Positions 49,552 to 61,341 of a stretch of DNA of 64,000 nucleotides are shown here, in pieces. How positions within the stretch are numbered: position 1 is the stretch's first letter; the number at the start of each line of letters is the position of its first letter. The notes under the pieces are model-generated. The model did not search any database, was not told the origin of the DNA, and saw only the letters and a list, made by a program, of their open reading frames with translations. The stretch is from Chloroflexota bacterium. Its GTDB lineage: Bacteria > Chloroflexota > UBA11872. The stretch lies in NCBI GenBank assembly GCA_022820025.1, contig JAJEGF010000030.1, forward strand, positions 62,001-126,000, given 5' to 3'. A program made the translations under genes and the position numbers.

Positions 49552-50671
49552 GCCGGGTGCCGGTCAACCTGCGGTGTGGCTCGGGCTGCTCGTCTTCGTT
49601 GTCGCAGGGCTGGCCCCGTGCGGTGGCGCCTCAAAGCCCGCGCTGTCGCGCACACCGGCTGCGTGCCCTGTCCTCCCGGAGTCGATCGGCGAGATTCGGG
49701 AGGCCTGGACGACACCAGAGTTCTGGGCCTATGCGACTGTGCCCCTTGTCCATGCGTCAATGGACTGCGGACTCGACGTCGGGGCAACGAATGAGGACGG
49801 CTGGACGCCGCTGCATCTGGCGGCGGCAGCCAGTCGGAGTCCATATGTAGTCAGAACCCTGCTGGCCTACGGTGCCGATTTGGAAGCCAAGGGCCACTCC
49901 ACCTACACGCCGCTACATCTCGCGGCGGAGGTGAGTCACGAACCGGCTGTCGTCGCCACCCTTCTCGACTACGGCGGCGATCTCAATGCCAGAGACGAGA
50001 TCGGCCAAACTCCGCTGCATATTGCGGCGCTATACAACGACGAATCTGCCGTCATTGACATCCTGATCAAGTACGGTGCGGACTCCGAGGCTCAGGACGA
50101 GTTTTCTTGGACTCCGCTACGCAACGCGGTCGAGCTCGGCAACTCGGTCGCCATCGAGGCCCTGATCGAGCACGGCGCAGATATTGAAGCGAAGGATAAT
50201 CTTGGCGACACGCCTCTGCATACGGCGATTCGAAGCGGGCACCCAGCCGTCGTCGAGGCCTTACTCAGGCACGGTGCCGACACCGAGGCCAAGGCCAGTC
50301 TCGGGCGCAATGCCCTGCTGCTGGCGAGCGCCAGCGGTAATCCAGCCATCGTCACCGTGCTGCTTGAGCACGGGGTCGACCTTGAATCCAGGGACGAATT
50401 CGGCAAAGCCGCACTGCACGTAGCAGCCGGGGAGGGGAATGCTGCCGCCGTCGAGATCCTGCTTGACTACGGTGCCGACATTGAATCCTGGGCCAGATTC
50501 GGGAATACACCGCTTCAGTCGGCAGCGCGCAATGGCGACCGCGCCACCATGTCCGTACTCCTGGACCGAGGTGCGATCGTCGGCGATCTCTACTGGAGCG
50601 AACCGACGCTGCGCCTGCTTATTGACGAGCGAAGGTCACGCTCAACGGCAGCAACGGCTGCCGGTTCCTAG
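49535..50671 (+). CDS. Ankyrin-repeat protein, paralog 2
   Basis: 378 aa; signal peptide; ANK repeats; same N-terminal PLVHASMDCGLDVGATN and C-terminal GDRATMSVLLDRGAIVGDLYWSEPTLRLLIDE as paralog 1. Confidence 0.88.
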   Translation: MTRGPRPGAGQPAVWLGLLVFVVAGLAPCGGASKPALSRTPAACPVLPESIGEIREAWTTPEFWAYATVPLVHASMDCGLDVGATNEDGWTPLHLAAAASRSPYVVRTLLAYGADLEAKGHSTYTPLHLAAEVSHEPAVVATLLDYGGDLNARDEIGQTPLHIAALYNDESAVIDILIKYGADSEAQDEFSWTPLRNAVELGNSVAIEALIEHGADIEAKDNLGDTPLHTAIRSGHPAVVEALLRHGADTEAKASLGRNALLLASASGNPAIVTVLLEHGVDLESRDEFGKAALHVAAGEGNAAAVEILLDYGADIESWARFGNTPLQSAARNGDRATMSVLLDRGAIVGDLYWSEPTLRLLIDERRSRSTAATAAGS

Positions 50672-50732
50672 CGCCTCTTTCGCACAGGCACTCGGTAGCC
50701 AAGCCGGCCAGTCGATGTCGGCAGACTAGGGC

Positions 50733-53342
50733 TTAGCCGCAGTCGCTGTAGCCGCAGGACACGCATTTCATGCAGCCTTCGGCGTAGTGGAGCTGGCTGC
50801 CGCCGCAGGAGGGGCAGGCGCCCACGAAGCCCTGGTCGCGCGCGGCGCCTTCGACGTAAGTCTCGGCTGCCGGCGCCGAACCGCTGCCGAAGGTCGGCGC
50901 GCTCTGGGGAGGCGCCGTCGCGACCGTCGCGGCCGGCTGTTCGGCCGGTTCGGACGTATACGTGCCCTCACCCTGCAGGTCCACCATGGGGACGAAGTCA
51001 CCGTTCTCGACGTCGATCCGCTTGGCCATGGCCTGGGCGATGCCGTCGCCGCAGGAAAGCACGCGTTCGGGGCCGAACCCGGCGGGCCGGTGGCAGGTGA
51101 TCCCGCGCAGGGTCTTCTGTACCTCTTCGACCGGCACGCCCGAGCGCAGCGCCAGCGATGCCAGCCGGCCGATAGCCTCGGTCTGCGCGGCGGCGCAGCC
51201 GCCGGCCTTGCCCAGCGTCGCGAAGGTCTCGAACGGAAGCCCGCGCTCGTCGTCATTGATCGTGACGAACAGCGGACCGCAACCGGTTCGAATGCGAGTC
51301 GTGGTGCCGTGAATCTGGTCGGGCCGCTCACGCTCGACCGCCGCGACGATTGGCAGCGGAATGTGGTCGGCATGGTCGTCCGAGGCGCCGTTCGCTGCCG
51401 GCGTCGGCGCCAGCTTGGGCGCATGGCCGTTGCTGTGGCCGTTGACCGGGACAGTCGCCACGGGCGCAGGAACCTCTTCGGCAGGCGCCGGGGCCTCGAC
51501 AGCCTGCGGCTCGTCGGTCTCGTCGCGGCGCGTCTTGTCGCCGGAGTCGCTGGTCGTCAGCACCTGGTAGTCGCGGCTGCCGTCGCGGTAGACGGTCACG
51601 CCCTTGCAGCCCAGTTCGTAGGCCCGCCAGTAGCCGCGCTCCACGTCCTCGCGGGAGGCCTCGTGCGGGAAGTTGATCGTCTTGGACACCGCGTTCTCGG
51701 TGTGCGCCTGGAACGCGCTCTGGATGCGGATGTGCCACTCGGGCGAGACGTCGTGGGCCGTCACGAAGATGCGGCGCGCCGACTCGGGCACGCCTTCCAG
51801 CACCTTCAGGGCGTCGTCCGGCGTCTCGCCGGTGATCCGCAGGCTGCCGTGGTTGGACTCGATGGCGTCCACCAGCTCTTCGCTGAAGAATCCGCGGCGG
51901 CGCGCGTAAGTCTCGAAAATCGGGTTCACGTAGCGCAGCGTGGTGGCGGCGTTGTCGTCACTGTCGCGCATCACGTTCTTCCAGAAGATCAGCGCAAAGA
52001 GCGGTTCAATGCCGCTGGAGGCGTCCGCAATCATGCTGATCGTGCCGGTGGGCGCGATCGTGGTCACCGTGGCATTGCGCCGCTCGCCGTGGCCCTTTCG
52101 ATCCCAGGCCGAGTTGATGAAATTGGGGAACGCGCCCCGCGCGGCCGCCAGTTCCTCGGAAGCGCGCCGGCCTTCGTCGTTGATGAACTGCATCACGTCG
52201 CTGGCCAGCGCCTCGGCTTCGGGGCTGTCGTAGGGCAGGCCCAGGTGGAACAACACGTCCGCCCAGCCCATCACGCCCAGCCCAACCCGGCGGTTGCCGT
52301 GCTTGACGATGGCGTCGATTTCTTCCAGCGGGAAGTTGGAGGCCTCGACCATGTCGTCCAGGAACCGAACGGACAGGTGCACGTCTCGCCGCAGCGCCTT
52401 CCAGTCGATGCGCGTGCGGTCGTCCGTGAGGTGCCAGTTGAGGTTCAGGCTGCCGAGCACGCAGGCCTCGTAGGGCAGCAGCGGCTGCTCGCCGCAGGGG
52501 TTGGTGGTGTCCTGCAACGCCACGTCCGGCGTCGGGTTGGTGCGCTCCAGGCGGTCCAGGAAAATCATGCCCGGTTCGCCGTTCAGCCAGGCGCCGTCGA
52601 CCAGGCGCTCCCAGACGTCGCGGGCGCGCAGGCGCTTCGTGACCTCTTGGGTACGCGGGTTGACCAACTCGTAGTCGGTGTCGTCGCGCACGGCCTGCAT
52701 GAAGGCGTCGGTGATACCGACGGAGATGTTGAAGTTGGCGATGCGGCCGTCCTCGGTCTTGCATTCGATGAAGTCGAGGATGTCCGGGTGATCGACGTTG
52801 AGGATGCCCATGTTGGCGCCGCGGCGGGTGCCGCCCTGCTTAATCTCGCCGCAGGAGTAGTCGATCATCGACATGAAGCTGATCGGCCCGCTGGCCACGC
52901 CGCCGGAGCTCCGCACAAAGTCGCCGCGCGGACGGATGCGGGAGAAATTGAACCCGGTGCCGCCGCCGCTCTGGTGAATGATGGCGGCGTGCATGTCGGT
53001 GGTCTTGATGCTGAGCAGGTCGTCATCGATCGGCAGCACAAAGCAGGCCGCCATTTGCGCGTAGCCCTGCGGCTTGCCCGCGTTCATCAGGCAGGGGCTG
53101 TTGGGCACGAAGCGCAGGCCGCGCAGCAGGTCGTACATCGAGTCAACGATCTCGTCGTGGCCTTCGGCGTCCACCCAGCCGCGTTCGCGCTCCACGTCAA
53201 CCACGCCGCGCACCACGCGGTCAAAGAACTCGTCCGTGTCTTCAATGGGGTGGTCGACGCGATCCTTCAGGAAGTAGCGCTTGCGCAGCACGGCCAGCGC
53301 GTTATCCGAGAGGTCCGGATACGTTGCGCCGTGCCTATGCAT
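50733..53342 (-). CDS. nrdJ: Vitamin B12-dependent ribonucleotide reductase (class II)
   Basis: [91 protein letters not shown]-terminal [27 protein letters not shown]. Start set to ATG 53342 ([25 protein letters not shown]), not track start 53591. Confidence 0.93.
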   Translation of the reverse strand: MHRHGATYPDLSDNALAVLRKRYFLKDRVDHPIEDTDEFFDRVVRGVVDVERERGWVDAEGHDEIVDSMYDLLRGLRFVPNSPCLMNAGKPQGYAQMAACFVLPIDDDLLSIKTTDMHAAIIHQSGGGTGFNFSRIRPRGDFVRSSGGVASGPISFMSMIDYSCGEIKQGGTRRGANMGILNVDHPDILDFIECKTEDGRIANFNISVGITDAFMQAVRDDTDYELVNPRTQEVTKRLRARDVWERLVDGAWLNGEPGMIFLDRLERTNPTPDVALQDTTNPCGEQPLLPYEACVLGSLNLNWHLTDDRTRIDWKALRRDVHLSVRFLDDMVEASNFPLEEIDAIVKHGNRRVGLGVMGWADVLFHLGLPYDSPEAEALASDVMQFINDEGRRASEELAAARGAFPNFINSAWDRKGHGERRNATVTTIAPTGTISMIADASSGIEPLFALIFWKNVMRDSDDNAATTLRYVNPIFETYARRRGFFSEELVDAIESNHGSLRITGETPDDALKVLEGVPESARRIFVTAHDVSPEWHIRIQSAFQAHTENAVSKTINFPHEASREDVERGYWRAYELGCKGVTVYRDGSRDYQVLTTSDSGDKTRRDETDEPQAVEAPAPAEEVPAPVATVPVNGHSNGHAPKLAPTPAANGASDDHADHIPLPIVAAVERERPDQIHGTTTRIRTGCGPLFVTINDDERGLPFETFATLGKAGGCAAAQTEAIGRLASLALRSGVPVEEVQKTLRGITCHRPAGFGPERVLSCGDGIAQAMAKRIDVENGDFVPMVDLQGEGTYTSEPAEQPAATVATAPPQSAPTFGSGSAPAAETYVEGAARDQGFVGACPSCGGSQLHYAEGCMKCVSCGYSDCG

Positions 53343-53820
53343 AACGCGTCTTTGATGGGACCGAGAACCTGTAGCTCGGTCGCCACCCTCCCCACGTGGC
53401 GGAAGGGATCTCCACCAGAGATCCATCCTCAGTATTACCACGCTCGAGTTCAGTACGTATTTGTCCCAGTCCTTCGCGAACCAGCGCCTCGTGCGCCCCC
53501 CAGGTGCCTGCGGAGTCCTGCGGGAAGGCCACGCCCATCGAAAACTCCGTTTCCGCGTGCCGCAGGCCAAAGAGGACCAGGTCATAGGCACCGGTCGACG
53601 GAATGACCTGCGCGAAATCTATGGCGAACTGCCGACCGTCGCGCGTCCGATGCAGTTCGCCGAGCAGTCTGATCACCGCCGCGCTCCTAATCTGAGTGCA
53701 CGTCCCCACCCGTGCGCCACGGCTTCGTGAATGAGGCGGTCCGTTGCCTCTAAGCTGCGACCCAAGCCATAGATCAGCGAAGGCCGCATACCACATATAG
53801 GTGGGGTGGAATCTTTGCAT
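53335..53820 (-). CDS. Hypothetical protein (start uncertain)
   Basis: IRLLGELHRTRDGRQFAIDFAQVIPSTGAYDLVLFGLRHAETEFSMGVAFPQDSAGTWGAHEALVREGLGQIRTELERG has protein-like periodicity; overlaps nrdJ start by 8 nt; N-terminus probably shorter than track. Confidence 0.45.
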   Translation of the reverse strand: MQRFHPTYMWYAAFADLWLGSQLRGNGPPHSRSRGARVGTCTQIRSAAVIRLLGELHRTRDGRQFAIDFAQVIPSTGAYDLVLFGLRHAETEFSMGVAFPQDSAGTWGAHEALVREGLGQIRTELERGNTEDGSLVEIPSATWGGWRPSYRFSVPSKTRYA

Positions 53821-54044
53821 CCCATATGCTGGGTGTCAACCCGACTTATCAACACTCAGGCAGCATCGGCTGTCCACAGTCCCGCCTGACGAGGCGTGGG
53901 GACGTTCCAGGGCTCGTCACTCCCTCCGTCCCTTGAAGTGGGAGCGGGCGAACGGTGTTCCGCGCTGTGATCGACGCCACGGACGGGCGCACAGGTTGTC
54001 CACCGCTCGTCCACACACCGGACGAGCGTCCGGGAAACGGATTT

Positions 54045-54695
54045 TCAGCCGGCGGCGGTCTGCAGTTCGGCGATGCGGCTGTCGCGGCCGACCACGATCA
54101 GCATGTCGCCCTCGATCACGCGCTCGGACAGGCCGGGGGTGACGATCAGCTCGTTGCCGCGCTTAATCACCAGCACGTTCACGCCAAACCGGGCGGCCAG
54201 GTTCAGGTTGGCCAGCGACTGCCCGGCGAATGGAGTGCCGTCGATCTCGGTGATGCCCAGGTGCGGCAGCAGTTCCAGGTAGTCCAGCATGCCGGGCGTG
54301 GAGACGCTCTGGGCCAGCCGCAGCGCCATATCCCGCTCGGGAAAAACCACGCGGTCCGCGCCAACCCGTTCCAGGATCAGGCGGTGCACCTCGCTGGAGG
54401 CCTTGGCGAAGACTCGCGGCACGCCCAGGTTCTTCAGGTGCGTGGTGATCAGCACGCTGGCCTCGACCTCGGCCATGGCCACCACGGCCAGATCCACGTC
54501 GGTGGCGCCCACCTCGCGCAGGACCGCCTCGTTGGTGGCGTCGCCCACGACGGCCTGATCCACGACGTCAGTGGCCATCTGGACGGCCTGCTCGGATGTG
54601 TCGAGCACAACGACCTCGTGCCCGGTCTCCGCCAGGGTGCGGGCCAGGCTGCTTCCAAACCGGCCGAGTCCGGTTACCAGGATCTGCATGGGCAC
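54045..54695 (-). CDS. TrkA/KtrA-type potassium uptake NAD-binding subunit
   Basis: 216 aa; ILVTGLGRFGSSLARTLAETGHEVVVLDTSEQAVQMA, VVGDATNEAVLREVGATDVDLAVVAM, C-terminal RCK_C domain. Confidence 0.92.
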   Translation of the reverse strand: MPMQILVTGLGRFGSSLARTLAETGHEVVVLDTSEQAVQMATDVVDQAVVGDATNEAVLREVGATDVDLAVVAMAEVEASVLITTHLKNLGVPRVFAKASSEVHRLILERVGADRVVFPERDMALRLAQSVSTPGMLDYLELLPHLGITEIDGTPFAGQSLANLNLAARFGVNVLVIKRGNELIVTPGLSERVIEGDMLIVVGRDSRIAELQTAAG

Positions 54696-54704
54696 GGTCG
54701 GCGG

Positions 54705-56066
54705 CTAACCGACCTTGATGGCCTCCTCCGGATAGCGGACCAGCGGTTGATGCTCGCGCGTGACGAGCGCCTGGGCAAGGGTCAGAGCCCCGAGACGGCC
54801 CACGAACATGGTTCCGATAAGCACGAGTTTAGAGGCCACCGTCAGATCGGCCGTAATGCCGGTTGAGTATCCGACGACGGCGAAAGCGCTCACGGCCTCG
54901 AACAGCAAGTTTGACAGCACCGTTTCCGAGCCGCGCTCGGCAATGGACATGAGCACCGTAGCCAGGAGCACAGCGACACCGGACAGCCCAACGACCGCCA
55001 GCGCGCGCATGACCGAGTGCTGGGCGATGCGCCGACCGAAGGCCTCTGGGAAGCGGCGACCTCGAATGTGCGACACCATCGCGATGAAGAGCACGCTGAA
55101 GGTGTTGACGGTGATCCCGCCGGTGACTGCGGCCGAGGCGCCCCCGATGAACATCAGGACGATCAGGACGATCAGCGTGTCGGTGTGGAGACGGCCCATA
55201 TCGATGGTCGAGAAGCCGGTCGTGCGCCAGACCGCGTGATTGAGCGCGGCGTTCGACCGCAGGCCGAGGTCGTCCTCGGGCACCGCGCCGCCGAAATCCG
55301 GCGAAAGCACCAGTAGCAGCAGGAATCCCGTGATCAAGAGGGCCGGCATGGCCGTCAGCACGATTCGTGATTCCAGCCCCAGGCGCCGCCACAGTCGCCG
55401 ACGTATCACGTCGAAGATCACCATGAACCCGATGGCGCCAATGATCGCCAGCGCCGCCAGGATGCCCACCGTCGTCGGGTCGTCGACCAGCCGCGCGAAG
55501 CTGTTGGAGCCGGGCTCGATGTCGAACCCCGCGTTGGTAAAGGCGGAAACGGCGTGAAAGATCGACCACCAGTGTGGGTTGTCCACCGACGAATCGCCGC
55601 GCACTCGCAGGAATAGCAGCACCGCGCCCACGCCCTGCAGGAACAGCGTCAAGATGGCGATACGCCAGAACAGCCCCTTCAGGCCGCCGGGTTCGCCGCG
55701 TCCGATGTGCTGGCCGAACATCAGGCGTTCGCGGGTGGACGTTCGCCGGCCGGCCAGCGAGAAGATCACGATGGCGCCCACGATGAAGCCCAGGGCGCCG
55801 ACCTGGATCAGCCCCAGGATCACGATCTGGCCGAAGAGCGACCAATGGTCGTGCGTCGAGACGACCGTCAACCCGGTGACGCACACGGCGGAGGTTGCGG
55901 TGAACAGCGCCACCAGGAAATCCGGTTCCTGACCTTCGGCCAGGGACAACGGCAAGGCCAACAGCCCGGTACCCACCAGAATCAGGCCGGCGAACGCGAC
56001 GATCAGGATGAGACCCGGCCGGAAGGGGCCGCGGCGCGCCAGGGTGGTGTCCACCTCCAGGCTCAT
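54705..56066 (-). CDS. TrkH/KtrB-type potassium channel subunit
   Basis: FTATSAVCVTGLTVVSTHDHWSLFGQIVILGLIQVGALGF, FHAVSAFTNAGFDI, RTTGFSTIDMG, FEAVSAFAVVGYSTGIT selectivity-filter repeats; ATG 56066. Confidence 0.93.
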   Translation of the reverse strand: MSLEVDTTLARRGPFRPGLILIVAFAGLILVGTGLLALPLSLAEGQEPDFLVALFTATSAVCVTGLTVVSTHDHWSLFGQIVILGLIQVGALGFIVGAIVIFSLAGRRTSTRERLMFGQHIGRGEPGGLKGLFWRIAILTLFLQGVGAVLLFLRVRGDSSVDNPHWWSIFHAVSAFTNAGFDIEPGSNSFARLVDDPTTVGILAALAIIGAIGFMVIFDVIRRRLWRRLGLESRIVLTAMPALLITGFLLLLVLSPDFGGAVPEDDLGLRSNAALNHAVWRTTGFSTIDMGRLHTDTLIVLIVLMFIGGASAAVTGGITVNTFSVLFIAMVSHIRGRRFPEAFGRRIAQHSVMRALAVVGLSGVAVLLATVLMSIAERGSETVLSNLLFEAVSAFAVVGYSTGITADLTVASKLVLIGTMFVGRLGALTLAQALVTREHQPLVRYPEEAIKVG

Positions 56067-56315
56067 GGCCACCCGCCGCGGCACGCGAACCACGCGGTCG
56101 CCGGCGCCCAGCGGCTGAGGGGCGCCATGGTGCCGGCGCGGCCCCGGCGGCATCAGACGCCTCCAGCCCGTCCTCGCTCAACCTCTGAGCGAGCCCAGGC
56201 GCGATCCAGTTGCGTCAACCGGCGCCACATCACAGCCGGGCAGTGTAGACCCGCGTTGACGCTGCGGCTGAGCGACCCCTAGGCTTCGGCGACCGGCCGC
56301 CGGATCCGAAGCCGT

Positions 56316-57347
56316 ATGCCTGAGCCATCCCCCGTACGCGTTGCCATGATCGGTGTGGGCGGTATCGCCTCCATGCACCTGGCCAACCTGTGGCGCATGC
56401 CGGAAGCCGACGTAGTGGCACTGGCGGACATTGATCTCGCGCGGATTCCGGACACGCTGCGCCTGGCCGCCGCCAGGATGTCACCGCCGGTCGAGCCGCC
56501 CACCATTGAGTCCTTTGATGACGCCGGCCGGATGCTGGCGGCCGTTGCGCCTGACGCGGTGTTCATTTCGGTTCCGCCGTTCGCGCATGGCGAGGTCGAG
56601 TACCAGTGCATTGAGGCGGGCGTGCCGATGATGGTGCAGAAGCCGGTTGGACTGGACATGCCCACCGTGCGCGGGATCGAGCGCGCCATCGCCGAGCGCG
56701 GCCTCATCACCGCCGTCGGCTACCAGACGCGCTACAGCCAGGCGGCCGACACGGCGCGTGAGCTGCTGGCGGACCGAACGGTGGGCATGGCCATCGGCAC
56801 CTACCTGGGCGGCATGCCCCGAACCGTCTGGTGGCGGGTGCAGGCGCAGTCGGGCGGGCAGGTGGTTGAGCAGGCGACCCACGTGCTGGACCTGCAGCGC
56901 TATCTCGTCGGCGAGATCGAGAGCATCCACACCGCCGCCGCGACGCGACTGATGACCGACATGCCCAATCTGGACATCGCTGACGTCTCGGCGGCCACGT
57001 TCCAGTTCGCCAACGGGGCCGTCGGCACGCTGCTGAACACCTGCGGGCTGAACGATGTGCCGGTCGAATCGTGGGACCATGGCGTCACCATCGTGGCGCG
57101 CGACTTGTCGATGTGGGTGTGGCACGAAGGCGGCCGGATCGCGCGGCCGGGCGAGGTGCGCGAAGTCACGAACAGCGCCGACGCCAAGTACCTCTTGGAT
57201 GAGGCGTTCGTGCGGGCGGTGCAATCAGGCGACGCCTCGAACATTCGTTCGACCTATGCCGACGCCGTGCTCACCCTGCGCGCGACGCTGGCGATCGAAG
57301 AGTCCGCGCGCTCCGGCTCCCCTGTGCGTCCCGCCGACCTGGGTTAG
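56316..57347 (+). CDS. Gfo/Idh/MocA-family oxidoreductase
   Basis: 343 aa; VRVAMIGVGGIASMHLANLWRMPEADVVALADID, VPMMVQKPVGLD (EKP-like), VVEQATHVLDLQRYLVGEI. Confidence 0.9.
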   Translation: MPEPSPVRVAMIGVGGIASMHLANLWRMPEADVVALADIDLARIPDTLRLAAARMSPPVEPPTIESFDDAGRMLAAVAPDAVFISVPPFAHGEVEYQCIEAGVPMMVQKPVGLDMPTVRGIERAIAERGLITAVGYQTRYSQAADTARELLADRTVGMAIGTYLGGMPRTVWWRVQAQSGGQVVEQATHVLDLQRYLVGEIESIHTAAATRLMTDMPNLDIADVSAATFQFANGAVGTLLNTCGLNDVPVESWDHGVTIVARDLSMWVWHEGGRIARPGEVREVTNSADAKYLLDEAFVRAVQSGDASNIRSTYADAVLTLRATLAIEESARSGSPVRPADLG

Positions 57348-57381
57348 AGAACCGTACGGCCAGACGCTCTCCGGTCTTCGC

Positions 57382-58221
57382 CTACTCGTAGGCGAAGTTG
57401 GCGCGAACCGTGGCCCGGATACGCAATTCGCCGGCTTCCACCGGGACCGCAGCCGCGGCGGGCGCGGCGGCCATTGGCCGGGCCATGGCGAACTCGCTGC
57501 GCGCCACCGGCACGTAGATGCTGTCTTCCTGCAGCGAGATCAAGCCGCGCACGCTGCCGCGCAGGGCGTCGGCCACCGCGCGCGCCTTGTCGGCGGCGTC
57601 CAGCGTGGCCAGCCGCAGGGCTTCGGCCTTGGCCGGTCCGTCGTCCTGCAGGGTGAAGCTGATCGAGCGCACGCTGTTGGCGCCCGCGCTCAGCGCCGCG
57701 TCGAGCACCCTGGAGGTCAGGTCAATCTTGTCGATGGTCACGGTGACGGTGTTCGCTGACCGATAGCCGACCGGATCGGCCGACACGGTGCGCTGTTCGG
57801 GCGCGGCGGGCGGGAAGACGGGCGAGAGGCTGAGGCCGGTCGTCTGGATCAGGACTTCCTTCTCGTCCGAGCTGACGCCGCGAATGGCCTCGATGAGTTT
57901 TTCGGCTGTGGAGTTCGCTTCGTCGGCCGCTTGGGCGGCAGTCTCGGCCGAAGCCTCGACGCCCAGGGTGACGATGGCGCGGTCGGGGGGCACCACCACT
58001 TCGCCCTCGCCAACGACGTGCAGACCGAAGGGTCGCTCGCCCGGCGGGATCAGCGTCGCGGCGCCGCCCACGTCGACTGAGCTTGGTTCCACGGAGACGT
58101 TCGGATCGCCGGCCTGGAACTGCCGCAGGGCCAGGAAGCCAACGACGATCAGGACCGCGACGATCGCGAAGATCGTCAGCAACTGCGCCTGCCAGGGGGC
58201 GCGCCGGTACAAAGCAAACAT
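57382..58221 (-). CDS. SIMPL-domain (DUF541) protein with N-terminal TM
   Basis: 279 aa; LHVVGEGEVVVPPDRAIVTLGVEASAETAAQAADEANSTAEKLIEAIRG..., YRSANTVTVTIDKIDLTSRVLDAALSAGANSVRSISFTLQD. Confidence 0.9.
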   Translation of the reverse strand: MFALYRRAPWQAQLLTIFAIVAVLIVVGFLALRQFQAGDPNVSVEPSSVDVGGAATLIPPGERPFGLHVVGEGEVVVPPDRAIVTLGVEASAETAAQAADEANSTAEKLIEAIRGVSSDEKEVLIQTTGLSLSPVFPPAAPEQRTVSADPVGYRSANTVTVTIDKIDLTSRVLDAALSAGANSVRSISFTLQDDGPAKAEALRLATLDAADKARAVADALRGSVRGLISLQEDSIYVPVARSEFAMARPMAAAPAAAAVPVEAGELRIRATVRANFAYE

Positions 58222-58257
58222 GCGCTAATCCTAGCCCGTTTGACCTAAACCATTCGC

Positions 58258-58300
58258 GCGAAGCGCCGACGACCTGCGTATCGGGCCGTCGGCGCTTCGC
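58258..58300. terminator. Hairpin downstream of superoxide dismutase gene
   Basis: gcgaagcgccgacg ... cgtcggcgcttcgc: perfect 14-bp stem, 15-nt loop, in the sod/SIMPL intergenic gap. Confidence 0.55.
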
Positions 58301-58315
58301 AGCGCAGGAGTCGGT

Positions 58316-58921
<606 letters not shown>

Positions 58922-59056
58922 GCTGCCGGTCCTCTTCTAGCGTCGGCGCCGCCGGCGATCCGGCGGGTCAAGAGCTCGAATCAATCCTAGCCCGTTGCGG
59001 GACGCTGCTAAAGCGGCAGGCGCACCAAAAGGACCGGAAATCCATGACGCTCGCCA

Positions 59057-59062
59057 TATAAT
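59057..59062 (+). promoter_or_regulatory. Candidate -10 element upstream of tRNA-Leu
   Basis: Perfect TATAAT 62 nt before the mature tRNA 5' end; no convincing -35. Confidence 0.3.
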
Positions 59063-59123
59063 CAGGAGCGTCCGCGTTCCCGTGGGCGGTTGTCTGTCTG
59101 TTCTGGACATGCACGTGTTTCAG

Positions 59124-59207
59124 GGGGAAGTGTCGGAACTGGTAGACGAGCGTGACTTAGGATCACGTGGAGATTTCTCCGTGAGAGTTCGAGTCTCTCC
59201 TTCCCCA
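59124..59207 (+). tRNA. tRNA-Leu (anticodon UAG)
   Basis: Acceptor GGGGAAG/CTTCCCC; anticodon stem CGTGA/TCACG with loop CTTAGGA (UAG); long class-II variable arm; T-arm GAGAG-TTCGAGT-CTCTC; discriminator A. Confidence 0.92.
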
Positions 59208-59250
59208 CCCGCCCCGCGACTGGCCGGTGGATTTCGCCCAGAGGACTGGT

Positions 59251-60633
59251 ATGCCCGCGACCGCTGAGAAGCTAGAAGGCAGCCGCGTTCGGCTCGCGGT
59301 CGAAGTGCCGCCCGAGGATTTGCAAAGGGAATACGGACGGGCGATTCAACGGGTAGGACGCCGAATCAAGATTCCCGGCTTCCGCCCCGGCAAGGCGCCG
59401 CGCCGCCTGGTCGAGAACGCCGCCGGCGTGGGCGCCGTGATGCAGGACCTGCTGGAGGCCGTGGTGCCGCGGGCCTACACCTCGGCCCTGGACGAGACCG
59501 GGGTGAACCCGATCGACCAGCCGGAACTGGACGTGCCGGAACTCCCGTCGCTGGACGCGCCCTTCCTGTTCTCGGCCGAGGTCGCCATCGCCCCGACCGT
59601 CGAGTTGGGAGACCTGGACGACGTGTCGCTCGACCTGTCGGTTGACGAGGTGTCCGAGGACGAGATCGAGGCCGAAATCGAGCAGTTGCGCACCACGCAG
59701 GCCGCCTGGGAACCGGTGGAACGTCCCGCCGTTGCCGAGGACATGGTGCAGACGCGCATTCAGATCGTGGGCGACGGGATCGAGCCCGAAGAACCGCAGC
59801 CCTACAACGTGCTGGTGGGCAATAACGGCTTTCCCCTGGGGTTCGATGGCGCCGTGACCGGCACGGTTGCCGGTGACCAAGTGTCGTACGACGCCCAGAT
59901 CCCGCCGAACGATCCGAACGAGGCGCTGCGCGGCAAGGACGTGTCGTTCGAGATTCAGGTGGACGGCGTCAGCGAGCGGCAGTTGCCGGACCTGGACGAC
60001 GAGTTTGCGCGCAGCGTGGGTCCCTTCGAGAACCTGGAGGGGATGCGCGAACGCATTTCGAGCTCGCTCCGTGAACGCAAGACGCACGAGGCCCAGCATG
60101 AGTTGGAAGAGCAGGCCGTGCAGCTCCTGGTGGAACGCGCCACCTTTGAGATCGCCGACGTGCTGATTGAACGTGAAAGCGCACAGGTTTTGAGCGAGCG
60201 CACGGACGCGCTGGTGCGCCAGGGTGTTCCCGTGGATACCTATCTCGCCATGCGCGAACAAACGCGGGACGACTGGGATGAGGAAGCGCGTCGCGAGGCC
60301 ATCAACCGCATTCACCGGGGCCTGGCCCTGGACGCCTACGCGGATGCGCACGACATCACGGCCGAGGTTGACGAAATGCAGGCCGAGGTTGACCGCGTGG
60401 CCGAGTACTACCCGCAGGAACGCCGGAACCTGATCCGTACCAACCTGATGCGCGACGAAGCGCGCCTCCGCGTGGCGACGACCGTTCGTTCTCGCAAGGC
60501 GCTGCAGGCGCTCGTGGCCGCGGTGACCGACGGCGCGGTGCCGCTGCACGATCACCACCACCACGACGACCCCCCGCCCGAGCTGGCAGTTGCCGCCGAG
60601 GCGGAGGATGACCCCGACGCCGAGCAGGCCTAG
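59251..60633 (+). CDS. tig: Trigger factor
   Basis: [43 protein letters not shown]; PPIase-like middle, C-terminal helical domain; directly upstream of clpP-clpX. Confidence 0.93.
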   Translation: MPATAEKLEGSRVRLAVEVPPEDLQREYGRAIQRVGRRIKIPGFRPGKAPRRLVENAAGVGAVMQDLLEAVVPRAYTSALDETGVNPIDQPELDVPELPSLDAPFLFSAEVAIAPTVELGDLDDVSLDLSVDEVSEDEIEAEIEQLRTTQAAWEPVERPAVAEDMVQTRIQIVGDGIEPEEPQPYNVLVGNNGFPLGFDGAVTGTVAGDQVSYDAQIPPNDPNEALRGKDVSFEIQVDGVSERQLPDLDDEFARSVGPFENLEGMRERISSSLRERKTHEAQHELEEQAVQLLVERATFEIADVLIERESAQVLSERTDALVRQGVPVDTYLAMREQTRDDWDEEARREAINRIHRGLALDAYADAHDITAEVDEMQAEVDRVAEYYPQERRNLIRTNLMRDEARLRVATTVRSRKALQALVAAVTDGAVPLHDHHHHDDPPPELAVAAEAEDDPDAEQA

Positions 60634-60660
60634 CGCCGACGGTAGGGAAAGGACTTTTGC

Positions 60661-61287
60661 ATGGGCATTCTTGTCCCGTACGTCATCGAGCAGACCGATC
60701 GCGGCGAGCGCGGTATGGATATCTACTCGCGCCTGTTGCGCGACCGGATCATCTTCCTGGGCACGCCCATCGATGACGCCGTGGCCAATACCGTCATCGC
60801 GCAGCTGCTGCTGCTAACCAGCGAGGACGCCGAAGCCGACATCAACATGTACATCAACTCACCGGGCGGCAGCGTGAGCGCCGGCCTGGCCATCTTCGAC
60901 ACGATGCAGTACGTGCCAAACGACGTGGCTACCACCTGCGTGGGTCTGGCCGCCAGCATGGGGAGCGTAATCCTGGCCGGCGGCACGAGCGGCAAACGGT
61001 CGGCGCTGCCGCACAGCACGGTGCTGCTGCACCAGCCGTCGCAGGGATTCGAAGGTTTCGTGCAGGCCGCCGATCTGCAGATTCGAGCCCGCGAGATCGG
61101 CAAGGTCCGCGACCGCATCGAACAGATCTTCGTGGACGCCACCGGTCAGCCGAAAGAACGCATCCATGCGGACTCGGACCGGGACTTCTACCTGACGGCC
61201 GAAGAGGCCCGGGACTACGGGCTGATCGACCAGATCGTGACCCCGCGCTCGGCGAGCGTGGGCCAGGACGGCAACGGCTCGGACTAG
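60661..61287 (+). CDS. clpP: ATP-dependent Clp protease proteolytic subunit
   Basis: 208 aa; [79 protein letters not shown]. Confidence 0.97.
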   Translation: MGILVPYVIEQTDRGERGMDIYSRLLRDRIIFLGTPIDDAVANTVIAQLLLLTSEDAEADINMYINSPGGSVSAGLAIFDTMQYVPNDVATTCVGLAASMGSVILAGGTSGKRSALPHSTVLLHQPSQGFEGFVQAADLQIRAREIGKVRDRIEQIFVDATGQPKERIHADSDRDFYLTAEEARDYGLIDQIVTPRSASVGQDGNGSD

Positions 61288-61341
61288 GCGACATGCCCCG
61301 ACCTCGGTACCCTGCCCGGACCTTTGTCCCTCGGAGCCGAT

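Noticed and set aside
53335-53591. Upstream extension of nrdJ / cobalamin riboswitch before nrdJ
   Set aside because: NrdJ-like sequence starts at 53342; the upstream segment reads better as a separate minus-strand ORF, and no B12-box-like sequence was recognised.
50787-53606. 939-aa plus-strand ORF
   Set aside because: Exactly antisense to nrdJ; low-complexity composition typical of the reverse strand of high-GC genes, and no recognisable motifs.
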